Shown here in pieces: positions 55,383-64,000 of a stretch of DNA of 64,000 nt; position 1 is the first letter of the stretch; every line of letters begins with the position of its first letter. This DNA is from Pyropia haitanensis. Its lineage: Eukaryota; Rhodophyta; Bangiophyceae; Bangiales; Bangiaceae. Location of the stretch: positions 248,001 through 312,000 of the forward strand of contig SDUX01000010.1 in assembly GCA_008729055.1 (NCBI GenBank), given 5' to 3'. The position numbers and the translations under genes were made by a program. The notes below the pieces were generated by a model that saw only the letters and a list, made by a program, of their open reading frames with translations, had not been told where the DNA came from and did not search any database.

Positions 55383-55655
55383 ATCGGCGACGCGTTTGCG
55401 GGCCCGAGCCGCGCGGCGGCGGCGGCGGCGGGTACGCCCTACCGGCGGCCGGCGCTCGGCCGCAGCTGGGCGGCGCTGCCCGCCGCGAGCCTCAACGTGG
55501 ACGTCCTGCCCGCGCACGCGGGGGGGGGGTGGGCCGACCGCGCCGCCGCGCCGGGGGGAGCCGCCGACCGCCGGCTGGGCGTGTGGGTCAGCTCCAAGAC
55601 CGCCCCGGCCGCGTGGACGGCGGTGCGCCTCACCGCCGCGGGCGTGCACGACTGA
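54163..55655 (+). CDS. RAD51 paralogue, RAD51D-like
   Basis: The likely start is the ATG at 54163 (GGCCATGGCG); one missing C in the run at 54172-54186 links it to the main frame. An N-terminal helix-hairpin part (AALAAVGVITPAQLLCSP) is followed by FSTGSPTVDALLGRGRGG and GGLVPGRLVEVAGRSGSGKTQLCLTA, the Walker A in the RAD51 setting. Walker B is LLLLLDGVADVV. Then VAVVATNQVVS, and RRPALGRSWAALPAASLNV, which closely resembles RAD51D (PALGRSWSFVPSTRILL). The end is GVWVSSKTAPAAWTAVRLTAAGV. RAD51D acts in nuclear homologous recombination with XRCC2. Gly-rich insertions of 20-50 residues separate the motifs, so the joined 497-residue product is longer than the roughly 330 typical of RAD51D. RAD51B or XRCC2 are less likely because of the ALGRSW motif. 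Confidence 0.78.
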
Positions 55656-56353
55656 GTGGGGGGGGGCGCCCGCGGCCGCCGCCGCGGCCGGCAGCCGCCC
55701 GACAGACCGACCCGCCCGCCGGCCGCAGCGTAGGCGGCGGCCGCCCCCACCCGGTGCGCGCCACGCGCGCGGCAGGGGCAAGAGGCCGCGACGGGTGCGA
55801 CGCCGCTCCCCCCCGCCCCCTCCCTCTCACCGCTGCGCGGTCGGCTCGGCAACGAAAAAAGGAAAGTAAGAACGCCGGCACGACGCGCGTTTGCGCCACG
55901 CAAGGGGTGGGGGGTGGGGGAGGGAGTGGGCGGCAGCGGCGGGGTCGCCACCACCAGCGGCAGGCCGCCCCAGCCGACGCGCCAGCAGTGGCGTCGCCGC
56001 GGCGCCGCCAGCAAGCAAGACCCACGCACACCCACACACGAACGGGAGCTAGGGGGGTAGCGACGGCGCTGGCGGTGGTGCCGCCCCCCGGGCGGGCACA
56101 CCTCCGCGGCGCCGCCGCGGGGTGAGCGGCGCGCGCAACACGCGGCACCCACCACCCGTGCCAGCCGCCCGCCCGCGCGTGCGCCCGCCACCCCGAGCCG
56201 CCGCAGACTTCCCGGCCCCCCCCCACCCAGCCAACCATCAACGCAATCCCGACGGCCCCCTCCGCGTCCCAGCCTCCCGTCGCCCCCCCCCCCCCTCCGC
56301 AACAAACTATAACGCGTGCCCCCCCCCCCCCCTCCCCACGACGCTGCTGCCCC
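55656..56353. other. Convergent intergenic region
   Basis: 3' sides of the RAD51D-like and RING-H2 genes. Contains AACGAAAAAAGGAAAGTAAG at about 55851-55870. No gene is supported. Confidence 0.5.
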
Positions 56354-57730
56354 TCACGACTGGCTCACGTACCGCCTCGGCAGGCCGAGCGCGGCGGCGA
56401 GCCCCGGCGGCGGCGGCGGCCCCCCCCCCGGGAGCCGCGGCTCCACATAGTAGAGCTGCGGCGGCGCCCACGGCCCCGCCGCGGGCGGCCGCGCAAACAG
56501 CAGCGCCCCGCCGCCGGGGCCGCTGTGCCGCACCGCCGCGGAGGCCGCCGCGGCCGCGGCTGCCGCCGACGTGACGGGCGGGCCGGCGGCGGCGGCGTCG
56601 CCGGCGGCGGGGACGGGCTCGATCGCGGCGTTGCAGACGGGGCAGCGGTTGTTGCGGGCGGCCCACGCCTCGATGCAGCTGGAAGCGGGGGGCCACACGA
56701 CGGAGACAAGGGGCGACAAAGAGAGAGGAGGGGTGATGCGGGGATGTGCCAGCGGTAGGGAGGGAAGGCTCAGGTTGAGGTTCAAGCGGGGGGGGGGAGG
56801 GGGGAATACGGGAGCGACAGGGCCGGCAGGAAGCAATGGCAGCGGGCGTCAGCAGGTTTCACCCACGTGCAGCACAAGCAGCCTCGGCAGCGCACGAACG
56901 GCAGCGCCGCCCTGCTGGCGGCACGCCGCGCGTGTGCCACGCCAACGACCACGCCCGTGACGGCGCCCCACCCCGCGCAACGGACCCCCCCCTGCTCCCA
57001 CCCCCCCCCCTCTTCCCCCCACGCCGGCCACAGCAGCCAGCCGCGCCGCCCGCCCCCCCCATCCGCAAGACGCCAGCACCGTCGACGGCGGCGCGTCCCC
57101 CCTCCTCCCCCCCACCCCCCCATCCGCCACCAAACGTACCCCGCGTGGTACAGGTGCGAACACGGCAGCCGCCGCACGCTCTCCCCATCCTCTGGCTCAA
57201 ACAGGCACACCGCGCACGCGTCGCCACACTCTGCGTCCGCGTCGGCGGCCGCGGCGGCCGCCGCGGGCGTCGCAGCGTCGGCGGGCGCACCCGCCGGCGG
57301 CGGCGGCGGCAGCGTCGACGCCTCCTCCCCCGCCGCCGCCGCCGCCGCCGGTGGGGAGCCACCGCCGCCGCCCGTGGTGGCGGTGGGGGCGGCCTTGCTG
57401 CCGCCGCCCCCCCCCCCCCCGCCCGCGCGTGCGTCACCGCCGCGGCGCGCGCGTCGAGCTGCGCGCGCGTCACTCCCCCCCCCCCGGCGGCGTGGCGGCA
57501 CTGGCGGCGCCCCACCCCCCTCCCCCCCCCTCGCCCAGCGGCGGTGGCGCGTTGAACAGCCACATGCGGGCGGTCGGGGCGCCCGGGGCGCCACCCCCCC
57601 CCCCTCCCCCCCCCACGGCACGTGGCCCGGCGGCACGCCGCCGCCGGGGGCGCTCAGGTACAGGCCGGTGACCCTCCCCGTGGCGCCCCCCTCCCCGTAC
57701 AGGACGCCCGTTCCCGCCGCCGCCGGCGGG

Positions 57731-57762
<32 letters not shown>

Positions 57763-58002
57763 GGCGGCGGCGCCCGTCCCCGACGCGGCCGGCAGCGGGG
57801 GCGTCAGCCAGGGGGCGGCGGCCGCGCCGGGCGGTGGCGCCGCCGCGGCGCCGGCGGGGACGCCAAACCGGGGCGTCGGCGTGGCCAGGAAGGCCGGCCG
57901 CGGGTGCCGCCGCCGCGCGCGGAAGATGTAGAGGATGGCCACGATGGTGACGCCAATGAGGATGACCCACAGGACGGAGCGGGAGGACTCGCTCAACCAC
58001 AT
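56354..58002 (-). CDS. RING-H2 E3 ubiquitin ligase, membrane-anchored (ATL-like)
   Basis: Two exons: 58002-57140 and 56678-56354, with an intron 57139-56679 (GTACGT...GCTTCCAG). The start MWLSESSRSV is followed by one membrane helix (residues 9-27, SVLWVILIGVTIVAILYIF) and a basic RARRR stop-transfer, as in ATL-type RING proteins. The RING-H2 domain reads CAVCLFEPEDGESVRRLPCSHLYHAG in exon 1 and CIEAWAARNNRCPVC in exon 2, so the intron splits the domain just before its fifth-to-sixth ligand step (H-x2-C) in phase. A 90-residue tail follows and ends RRYVSQS. Between helix and RING lies an Ala/Gly/Pro linker that needs three single-base corrections, at C runs 57590-57613, 57475-57530 and 57408-57421, to keep protein-like sequence such as ARMWLFNAPPPLGEG and VTRAQLDARAAAVTHARAG. 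It likely ubiquitinates membrane substrates. Confidence 0.88.
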
Positions 58003-59464
58003 GGTGGAGGGGGGGGAAGGAAGTGGAGCAAGCACAGAGCCGGGGGGGGGGGGGGGGGAGGAGAGGAGGGCGGGTGGTCAGGATGGGGGGGGGGGGGGGG
58101 AGGAGGCGCAACGGCGACCGACGACGATGACCCCACGCGACGCGGTCGGCCGTGCGGCAAGGGGGGGAAGGGGCAACCGATGGACGCCGCGGGTAGAACC
58201 TGCTGTGCGGCGGCGCGGGAGAGGCTGGCAGGGGTTGCCGGACGGGTGGGCACGTCGCCGGCCGAGGACGACTGTCATGGAAGGGGAAGAGCCTCGGGAG
58301 GGGGCAGGCAGGTGGGCCAGGCGCAAGCTGCCAGCTGGCGCTGGCGGAGCTGGGCTCCAGGTTGAACACAGCGCGGCCTGGCCGCGCAGGACCACTGAAA
58401 CGGGGACAGCAATGAGTAGCGTACAGCCACCAGCCACCAACCCGCGGGGTTTTGTCTGAGCTGCCGGATCACGCTGTTCAGTTGAACGGAGAAGTCAGTG
58501 TGAGGCTACATGACTCTCCCTATTCTATAACCGACTTTCAACGGCACACGTGATTTATGAAATAAATTGGGGTGAAGCGACGAACGTGCACTTCTGGCAC
58601 ACGTGGCCACCTTTTTGTGGACGGGCACTGAAAAGTCGAACGGACAACCGCTCAAGCAACCCGCCCAGGCGCGCACAGCAGCGGCTGGCACCGTCGAGGG
58701 CACCCGCTCAACACAAGTACGGAAAGCGCTTGACGGAAGGGTACGCGAAGGGTATCAAAGTCCGTGACACAATCAACGTGACCTTCACAGAGACCAGCTG
58801 CGTGCTCACAGCTTTGATGATAGACATTGTCCCGCCCGCACCGGTTTGACATCCCGGCGTGAGATTGAACGACATGCTCTCATCCGTGAGCCAGGTATGC
58901 GGTGCTCAAGCTCGAAATCTTACCCACTGAGTGCCCATGCGCAAGAACAATAGGCATCGCTTGTGCGCCTCTCACAGCCATACTCGAGCCATTGTCGCTT
59001 GCAAGCCTTGACGTTGCTCTCCGACCCGAGTCGCTGACGCTTCGCTGCGGCCATAGTACGGGGGGTTGCGGCGCTAGACGACGTGGTCCTCGCCGTCTGC
59101 CACACCGGCCGTCGCTAGTAATGTCGTCCTTGTTTTTGAAACAGTTTCAAGTTGCTGTTGACCGCGTGGAAAGTATTTCATCCCCTAGGATTTCAGCGAT
59201 GAAACAAGAAGCCTGCCTCATAAACCGGGGACGATTTTCTTCGGGGTTTGACATTCCTGAGTAGGGCGACTTTCAGCAGATCGAGGAGGCGAGCGGGTGT
59301 CTCTGTGCTTCTCACGCGGGACGGGAGATGGTGCCGGCACCCAGGAGTCTCGCCCGTCCTCCGGTCCCCTTCTCGCCTGGCCTCTTGACTGCTCCTGCCG
59401 TCCCACCCTCCCCGACCCCCTCACCACCCCGTCCACCCCCTCCTCCCTGCATAGAGAAGCAGAC
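58003..59464. other. Intergenic region upstream of IspE, with AT-rich part
   Basis: 58.0-58.1 kb is the leader of the RING-H2 gene. 58.45-59.28 kb is about 50-55% GC, unusually low for this window. It contains a 99-codon open frame (58550-58849) without recognisable domain or codon bias, which I treat as non-coding. The last 120 bp before 59465 are pyrimidine-rich (CCCTCCCCGACCCCCTCACC), a likely IspE leader. No transposon ends were found. Confidence 0.4.
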
Positions 59465-61219
59465 ATGGACGGCAGGCGTTCCGCTGCCGCCGCCTTTGCC
59501 GCGCCCGCCTTTGCCGGCCCCGCCGCGGCGGCCACCCGCGGCAGCCGGCGGCTGGCGGGCGGCGCGTCGCCGCCGCGGGCGCCGCCGCGGCGGCAGCCGA
59601 CGCTGCGGCCGCGCGTCGGCGGCCACGCACCGGGCTGTCATGCTCGGCGGGCGGTGGCGCCGCCGCCCGCCGCGTGGTCCATGGCCCTCACCGCCCCCGA
59701 CGGCGGCGCCGCTGCCGCCGCTGACGCTGCTGCGGCTGCCGACCAAGATGGCGGCGGTCCCGGCGCAGGGGCGGCGCGTGCCCCCCCCCCCACCCCTCGC
59801 GGGGACGTTGGCGCGTCGGCGACGCCGACCGCCGCGTCCAGCCGGCGTCCGATCCCCTCTTCCGGCCGCGGCGACGTCGGCGGCACGCTCGAGCCCATCC
59901 GCCGCTCCCCCGTCCTTGCCGCCCGCGCGTCGGCGGCGGCGGCGGCCGAGGAGGATGAGGAGGAGCCCCACGTGCCGGGCGTGTGGGACCTCCGCCTCGC
60001 GTCGCCGGCCAAGATCAACCTGTACCTGCGCGTCATGCGCCGGCGGGACGATGGGTTCCATGAGCTAGAGAGCCTGTTCCAGGCGGTCAGCCTGCACGAC
60101 ACGCTGCGCTTCCGGATCAAGCGGCGGGAGGGAGGGGGGGACGCGTCGTCGGGCGCCGCAGACGTGCTCGACCGTGGGTCTGGTCCAGCTGCGCCAGCTG
60201 CTGCCGACAACGCAGACGCGCCGACGGTAGCCGGCGCGGCGTCATCGGGTGTGGTGGACGTGAGCGTCGGGGATGGCTCGGCCGAGCCAGCCAGCCTCCC
60301 TGCGCGCACTCCCCCCTCGTCGTCTGCTGCCGCCCCCTCCGCCGCCGCCGCCTCCGCCGACGGCGGCGGCAGCGGGACTGGGCAGGAGGACGACGGCGAC
60401 GACGCGGACGTGGACACCCTCGAGTGCAGCACGCCCGGCGTCCCGACCGACGGCTCCAACCTGGTCCTCCGCGCACTCGCCGCCTTCCGCGCCGCCACCG
60501 GCAGCACCACCCACTACCACGTGCACCTGGCCAAGGCGATCCCCCACGAGGCGGGCCTCGGCGGGGGCTCCTCCAACGCCGCCACCGCCCTGTGGGCGGC
60601 CAACCACCTGGCCGGCCGGCCGCTGTCCGCCCGCGCGCTCGCCGACATTGGCGCGGGCCTCGGCTCGGACGTGGCCTTCTTCTTCTCCCCCGGCACGGCG
60701 CTGTGCTCGGGGCGGGGCGAGGCGTTCACGCCCGTGCCGCGACTGCCGCCCGCGGCGCTGTACATTGTCAAGCCCCCCGTCGGGCTGTCCACGCCCGCCG
60801 TCTTTCGGGCGCTCGACCTGGACGGCGTGTCTGACGCGGACCCGGACGCGCTGCTCGCCGCCCTCCGGTCCAGCCTGTACGGCGCTCCCGTTGTGAATGA
60901 CCTCGAAGCGCCGTCGTTTGCGCTCGCCCCGGAGCTGGCCGACCTCAAGGCCCTCCTCGTCGGGTGTGGCTTCAAGCGCGTCCTCATGAGCGGCAGCGGC
61001 AGCTCCTTCTACTGCCTCGGCGAGCCCGCGCAGGTGGGCGGGCTGGAGCGCGCGCTCCGCGCCGCGGACCTGACCGACGTCCGCGTCCTCCGCGCTATGT
61101 TTATCAACCGCCGGGCGGCGACGGTGGAGGGCGGGCCGCCGGGGGGGGACTGGTACATGGACGGGGAGGTGGAGCCGCTGCGGCCGCTGCGGTACAACCC
61201 AACGTCCCTGGTTGGGTGA
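59465..61219 (+). CDS. ispE: 4-diphosphocytidyl-2-C-methyl-D-erythritol kinase (MEP pathway)
   Basis: A 584-residue intact frame from the ATG at 59465. Residues 1-170 are an Arg/Ala/Ser/Pro leader, fitting plastid targeting plus a linker. The GHMP kinase core begins LASPAKINLYLRVMRRRDDG (about 178) and FHELESLFQAVSLHDTL. The ATP loop is HEAGLGGGSSNAATALW (about 361), then IGAGLGSDVAFFF. C-terminal motifs include PPVGLSTPAVFRAL, NDLEAPSFALAPELADLK and VLMSGSGSSFYCLG. The enzyme phosphorylates CDP-methylerythritol in plastid isoprenoid synthesis. About 95 residues of Ser/Ala/Asp-rich sequence (about 218-313) are inserted between two core strands (LRFRIKRRE and LECSTPGVPTDGSNLV), where bacterial and plant enzymes have a short turn. 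Length far exceeds the bacterial 280-300 and plant 380-400. Confidence 0.96.
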   Translation: MDGRRSAAAAFAAPAFAGPAAAATRGSRRLAGGASPPRAPPRRQPTLRPRVGGHAPGCHARRAVAPPPAAWSMALTAPDGGAAAAADAAAAADQDGGGPGAGAARAPPPTPRGDVGASATPTAASSRRPIPSSGRGDVGGTLEPIRRSPVLAARASAAAAAEEDEEEPHVPGVWDLRLASPAKINLYLRVMRRRDDGFHELESLFQAVSLHDTLRFRIKRREGGGDASSGAADVLDRGSGPAAPAAADNADAPTVAGAASSGVVDVSVGDGSAEPASLPARTPPSSSAAAPSAAAASADGGGSGTGQEDDGDDADVDTLECSTPGVPTDGSNLVLRALAAFRAATGSTTHYHVHLAKAIPHEAGLGGGSSNAATALWAANHLAGRPLSARALADIGAGLGSDVAFFFSPGTALCSGRGEAFTPVPRLPPAALYIVKPPVGLSTPAVFRALDLDGVSDADPDALLAALRSSLYGAPVVNDLEAPSFALAPELADLKALLVGCGFKRVLMSGSGSSFYCLGEPAQVGGLERALRAADLTDVRVLRAMFINRRAATVEGGPPGGDWYMDGEVEPLRPLRYNPTSLVG

Positions 61220-61410
61220 GAGGAGCGGGCGTCGGCAACGAACGCATCGCCATGTCAGTCTCTTCCCCATTCTTTTTTGTTCACATGATGGACGCCGCCT
61301 CCGTGCCTACGCGTCGGCTGCAATTCACGCCCCCCCCCGCTCCCCCCCGCCCCCGTTCTCCATCCCCCCATGCTTTCCCGCCCTCCCCCCCCCCACTGTA
61401 CGAATTCGCT
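61220..61410. other. Short convergent 3' spacer
   Basis: The IspE and fucosyltransferase stops are only 191 bp apart, facing each other, so their 3' UTRs probably overlap. Contains TTCTTTTTTGTTCAC. Confidence 0.6.
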
Positions 61411-63012
61411 TCACATGGCCAGCGCCTGGCGTAGCTGTTTGGCGTATGGCGGCCACGTCATCCACTTGGGCACGACGTTGCCCTTGAAGAGGGGCTCCCG
61501 CAGCTTGGCCAGGTACGCCTCGTCGTCCGTGTCGAGCCGCCGCACCTCGTCCACGCACGCCGCAAAGTCGCCGGCGGGCCCCTCCTCACACACCACCACC
61601 GCGGCAGCGTTGAAGTAATCGCCAAAGTCTGGCGTCCCCCAGTAGATGGGCACCGTCTCGGCGAGGTAGCTGTTGATGACCTTCTCGGTCATGTAGCCGG
61701 GCGCGACGCTGTTCTCCATTGCAAACGAAAACTTGTACGCGCGGTACCACCAGACGCTCATGCCGCGGTCATTGTCGAGCTCAGGGGGCGGCCTGCCGGC
61801 TGGCGGCTCCGCGTTCTTCTTGCACGCGCCGAGCGCGTCGACCCGCTTGTACCGGTCCGAGAGGATGGTGAAAAAGCGGGCGCGCGCGGTCTCGACGTGC
61901 GTGCTGCCGTCGGGGCCGACGCGCGTGCAGTGGCGGGACGCCCACGCGGCAAAGCGGGTCTTGGACGCGAGCACCGCGGCGGCGTCCCAGCCGGGACCCC
62001 GCAGCAGCCGCTCGGGCTGCATGGACGCCGCCCGCTCGCCAAACGAAAAGAACGCGTACGGGATGTGCACCACCGACGCGGGCGACTGCGCCGTGAGGGA
62101 CGCGGCGTCAGGTGGCGCGGCCGCCGCCGCGACCGCGGCGGGGCTGCCCGTCCCCCCCTCGACCCGCACCGTCGAGATGATGGGCCGTGACGGGGTGCCC
62201 CACGCGTGCAGCGTCGGCTCCATGTCGACGGCGACGACCGCCATCGGCGCCGCGGCGCGCTCCGACGGCGCGCAGCGGCCCCACGCGGACTTGATCAGCG
62301 CGTGCGCGTCGGCCCAGTCGGGCCGCGCGCGGACGGTGCCGCCAGACGTGGCGGCCAGCGCCCGCACAGCGCCCGCCGCGTAGTCCTCCTCGCAGTAGGT
62401 CAGGCGCAGGGGCTCGGCGTGGCGGACCAGGTCCCTCGGCGCAGCCGCCCATAGTGGACGCTCCCCAGCGTGCACCCCACCGCCGCCGCCGTCGCCACTG
62501 GCGTTGCCGGCGCTACCACCGTCGCCGCTGCCCCCGCCGCCGCCCGTCAGAGCCGCGGACAGCACCGCGCCCGCCGAGCCGAGCACCCCCTCCGCCGCTA
62601 ACAGCGCCGCAGCGTACGCGCTCGCGCCGTCGCTGCCGCCATCGCCCACGTTGGGAGGGACTGGGGCAGCGGAGGAGGCGGGACTTCCGGTAGCGTTGGC
62701 GGCGGCGGCGGCAGGGGTTGCGGCGACAGGCCCGGCGGTGGCGGCGTGCTCACTGGCAGCGCTCGCCCGCACAGCCCGCCCGCCCCGCGGGGACAGGGAC
62801 GAGAGGATGGACACACCGCTCGCGGCAATGACGATCAGGGAGAACGCGAGGAGGCGGCGGCGGGGGAGGGGCTGCGGGCACACGCGGCGGCCGTTGCCGC
62901 CACCACCGCCGCCGCCGTCGCCGTCACTGCTGCCGCCGCCGCCGGGGCGCGCCCAGCCGCCACCGCCGGGGCGCCACCAGCCGCTAAACGGGCCGCCTGC
63001 GGCGGGGGACAT
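61411..63012 (-). CDS. GT10-family alpha-fucosyltransferase, Golgi type II membrane protein
   Basis: A 533-residue intact frame from the ATG at 63012. A short Gly/Arg-rich cytosolic tail precedes a membrane helix at about 54-72 (LLAFSLIVIAASGVSILSSL), then an Ala/Gly/Ser stem. The catalytic part contains VDMEPTLHAWG, VVHIPYAFFSFGERA and the GT10 signature YKFSFAMENSVAPGYMTEKV with LAETVPIYWGTPDF (about 425-460), matching the alpha-1,3/1,4-fucosyltransferase motif F-x-FENS...YxTEK...PVYxG. The enzyme would transfer fucose from GDP-fucose to N-glycans or other glycans in the Golgi lumen; the exact linkage cannot be told. MEN replaces the commoner LEN/FEN. N-glycosylation sites (NATG, NASG) lie in the stem. 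Confidence 0.88.
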   Translation of the reverse strand: MSPAAGGPFSGWWRPGGGGWARPGGGGSSDGDGGGGGGGNGRRVCPQPLPRRRLLAFSLIVIAASGVSILSSLSPRGGRAVRASAASEHAATAGPVAATPAAAAANATGSPASSAAPVPPNVGDGGSDGASAYAAALLAAEGVLGSAGAVLSAALTGGGGGSGDGGSAGNASGDGGGGGVHAGERPLWAAAPRDLVRHAEPLRLTYCEEDYAAGAVRALAATSGGTVRARPDWADAHALIKSAWGRCAPSERAAAPMAVVAVDMEPTLHAWGTPSRPIISTVRVEGGTGSPAAVAAAAAPPDAASLTAQSPASVVHIPYAFFSFGERAASMQPERLLRGPGWDAAAVLASKTRFAAWASRHCTRVGPDGSTHVETARARFFTILSDRYKRVDALGACKKNAEPPAGRPPPELDNDRGMSVWWYRAYKFSFAMENSVAPGYMTEKVINSYLAETVPIYWGTPDFGDYFNAAAVVVCEEGPAGDFAACVDEVRRLDTDDEAYLAKLREPLFKGNVVPKWMTWPPYAKQLRQALAM

Positions 63013-64000
63013 GGTGTGGGGTGGCCAGCGCGGTTGGGGTCAGCGCCAGACGAGGAGCCAGGCGGGGAGGGAGCTGAGCAGGGGTGGGATATCACACGTG
63101 GGGGTGGGGAGGGTGGTGCGGGAACAGGGACAAGGGATAAAGCTGGGGCTGAGGCGCGTGGAAAACGGGGCAAGCCACAACGATGGACAGGCGGAGAGTG
63201 GGGGGGTGCGTGGCGGTGGGGGTGGGGGCGGGGGTGGAGGGGCGAGGCGACGCGCCGGCGGCGGCGCGGCGCTGCCGCGAGAGCGGTCAGCGGCCGTCGG
63301 GGCCATACATTCCGAGCGCGCCCCCCCCCCCCCCCCCCCCCCCCACCCCCCTCCCCACCCGTGTCGGTCCCAGGAGAACGGCGTGCGTCCGCACGTCCGT
63401 CGTTGCCGGCCATTATCGGGGCGGGCCAGCGGCGCCCCGGCGCTAGGCGTGGGGCGGGCGACCCATCGATGGGCGTCCCGTCCCCGTGGCGGCGGGGCCG
63501 CGGTGACCGCACCGCGGGGTGGGGTCGAGAGCAGCGAGAGCGGCGGTCCACTGCCGACCTGTCGCGGCCGCGCCCGCCCCCCCCCCCCCCCCGCGCCGCA
63601 AGCGCTCGACGCCATTGGGGTGGGGGCCCTTCCCCCATCCATCGAGCCGACAGCGGCGGCTGTCTGTGTGGCCGGTAGCGAGAGGCACCCGCGGCGGCGG
63701 TGCGGCGACCGACGCGCGGCGCGGCCGCGTCGGCCGGCAGGCGCGCTGACACCCGGCCGGTCGGGTGTGGCACGCTGCGCGCGTCGGCGCGGGCGGACCC
63801 CCCCCCCCGACCTCTTCCGCCTCCCCTCGCGCGCACGTCATGAAATTGGGCAGAGAGCCTCGGGGCCGTTGAGTTCTCGCAAGTTCCATCATGGGCGGCC
63901 ACGCGCCACGGTTCACAGACGGCGGTGGGCGCGTCCGCTGCTGGCGCCACTGGGGGGCCGAGGCAAGGGGAACGGGGGGAAGGGGTGGGAGGCCCGAGGG
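63013..64000. other. Right-edge region upstream of the fucosyltransferase gene
   Basis: Leader and promoter of the minus-strand fucosyltransferase gene, with C runs at 63321-63344 and 63577-63592. Open frames on both strands are Arg/Pro/Gly-rich, with no domain. No gene is supported. Confidence 0.4.

Noticed and set aside
58550..58849. 99-codon frame upstream of IspE as a small gene
   Set aside because: No domain, atypical codon use and low GC; nothing supports translation.
58890..58945. Possible tRNA (GCTCAAGCTCGAAATC resembling a T-loop)
   Set aside because: The stems do not pair into a cloverleaf on either strand.

Overview
The window is nuclear DNA from a eukaryote, very probably a photosynthetic one. 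The genes are mostly intron-poor, extremely GC-rich and full of Ala/Gly/Pro/Arg low-complexity sequence and long G or C runs. The mix points to an alga: a plastid-type MEP pathway kinase (IspE), a leucine-regulated 2-isopropylmalate synthase with a transit-peptide-like leader, a BSD2-like DnaJ zinc-finger protein, fused DHFR-thymidylate synthase, biotin synthase, squalene synthase, an RHD3/Sey1 GTPase and ABCG/WBC half-transporters. A bangialean red alga (Porphyra/Pyropia type) is the best fit; this is inferred from base composition and gene style and is not proven by a marker gene.

Layout. 0.6-1.2 kb: plastid DnaJ-like zinc-finger gene (-). 1.4-2.8 kb: a hAT transposon with an intact 8-bp target duplication, carrying a nested PIF/Harbinger-type MITE. 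3.65-6.5 kb: LEO1 (Paf1 complex) with a very large RS domain (-). 9.2-11 kb: senescence/spartin-domain protein (+). 13.8-14.4 kb: a second MITE. 14.5-20.7 kb: a poorly resolved low-complexity region and a C2H2 zinc-finger gene (+). 21.7-23.9 kb: IPMS (+). 25.2 kb: a small secreted protein (-). 27.4-29.7 kb: RHD3/Sey1-like GTPase (+). 31.6-32.7 kb: SURF1 (-). 33.7-34.5 kb: unknown protein (-). 35.5-37.6 kb: ABCG half-transporter (+). 38.2-39.9 kb: BioB (-). 40.4-42.1 kb: DHFR-TS (-). 43.2-45.1 kb: squalene synthase (-). 48.3-49.2 kb: ankyrin protein (-). 50.1-51.9 kb: single-pass membrane protein with three cysteine-pair repeats (+). 52.2-53.4 kb: RPAC1 (-). 54.2-55.7 kb: RAD51D-like (+). 56.4-58.0 kb: RING-H2 protein (-). 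59.5-61.2 kb: IspE (+). 61.4-63.0 kb: GT10 fucosyltransferase (-), convergent with IspE.

Genes are independently transcribed; there is no operon structure. Functions are mixed housekeeping: isoprenoid/sterol supply (IspE, squalene synthase), leucine, biotin and thymidylate synthesis, transcription (LEO1, RPAC1), organelle assembly (SURF1), membranes and transport (RHD3, ABCG), DNA repair (RAD51D).

The strongest global signal is that eight recognisable genes read in several frames. All 17 frame changes lie at G or C homopolymers and all have the sign of bases missing from this sequence. That looks like systematic homopolymer undercalling, so many coordinates of the affected genes are spans and not clean frames.
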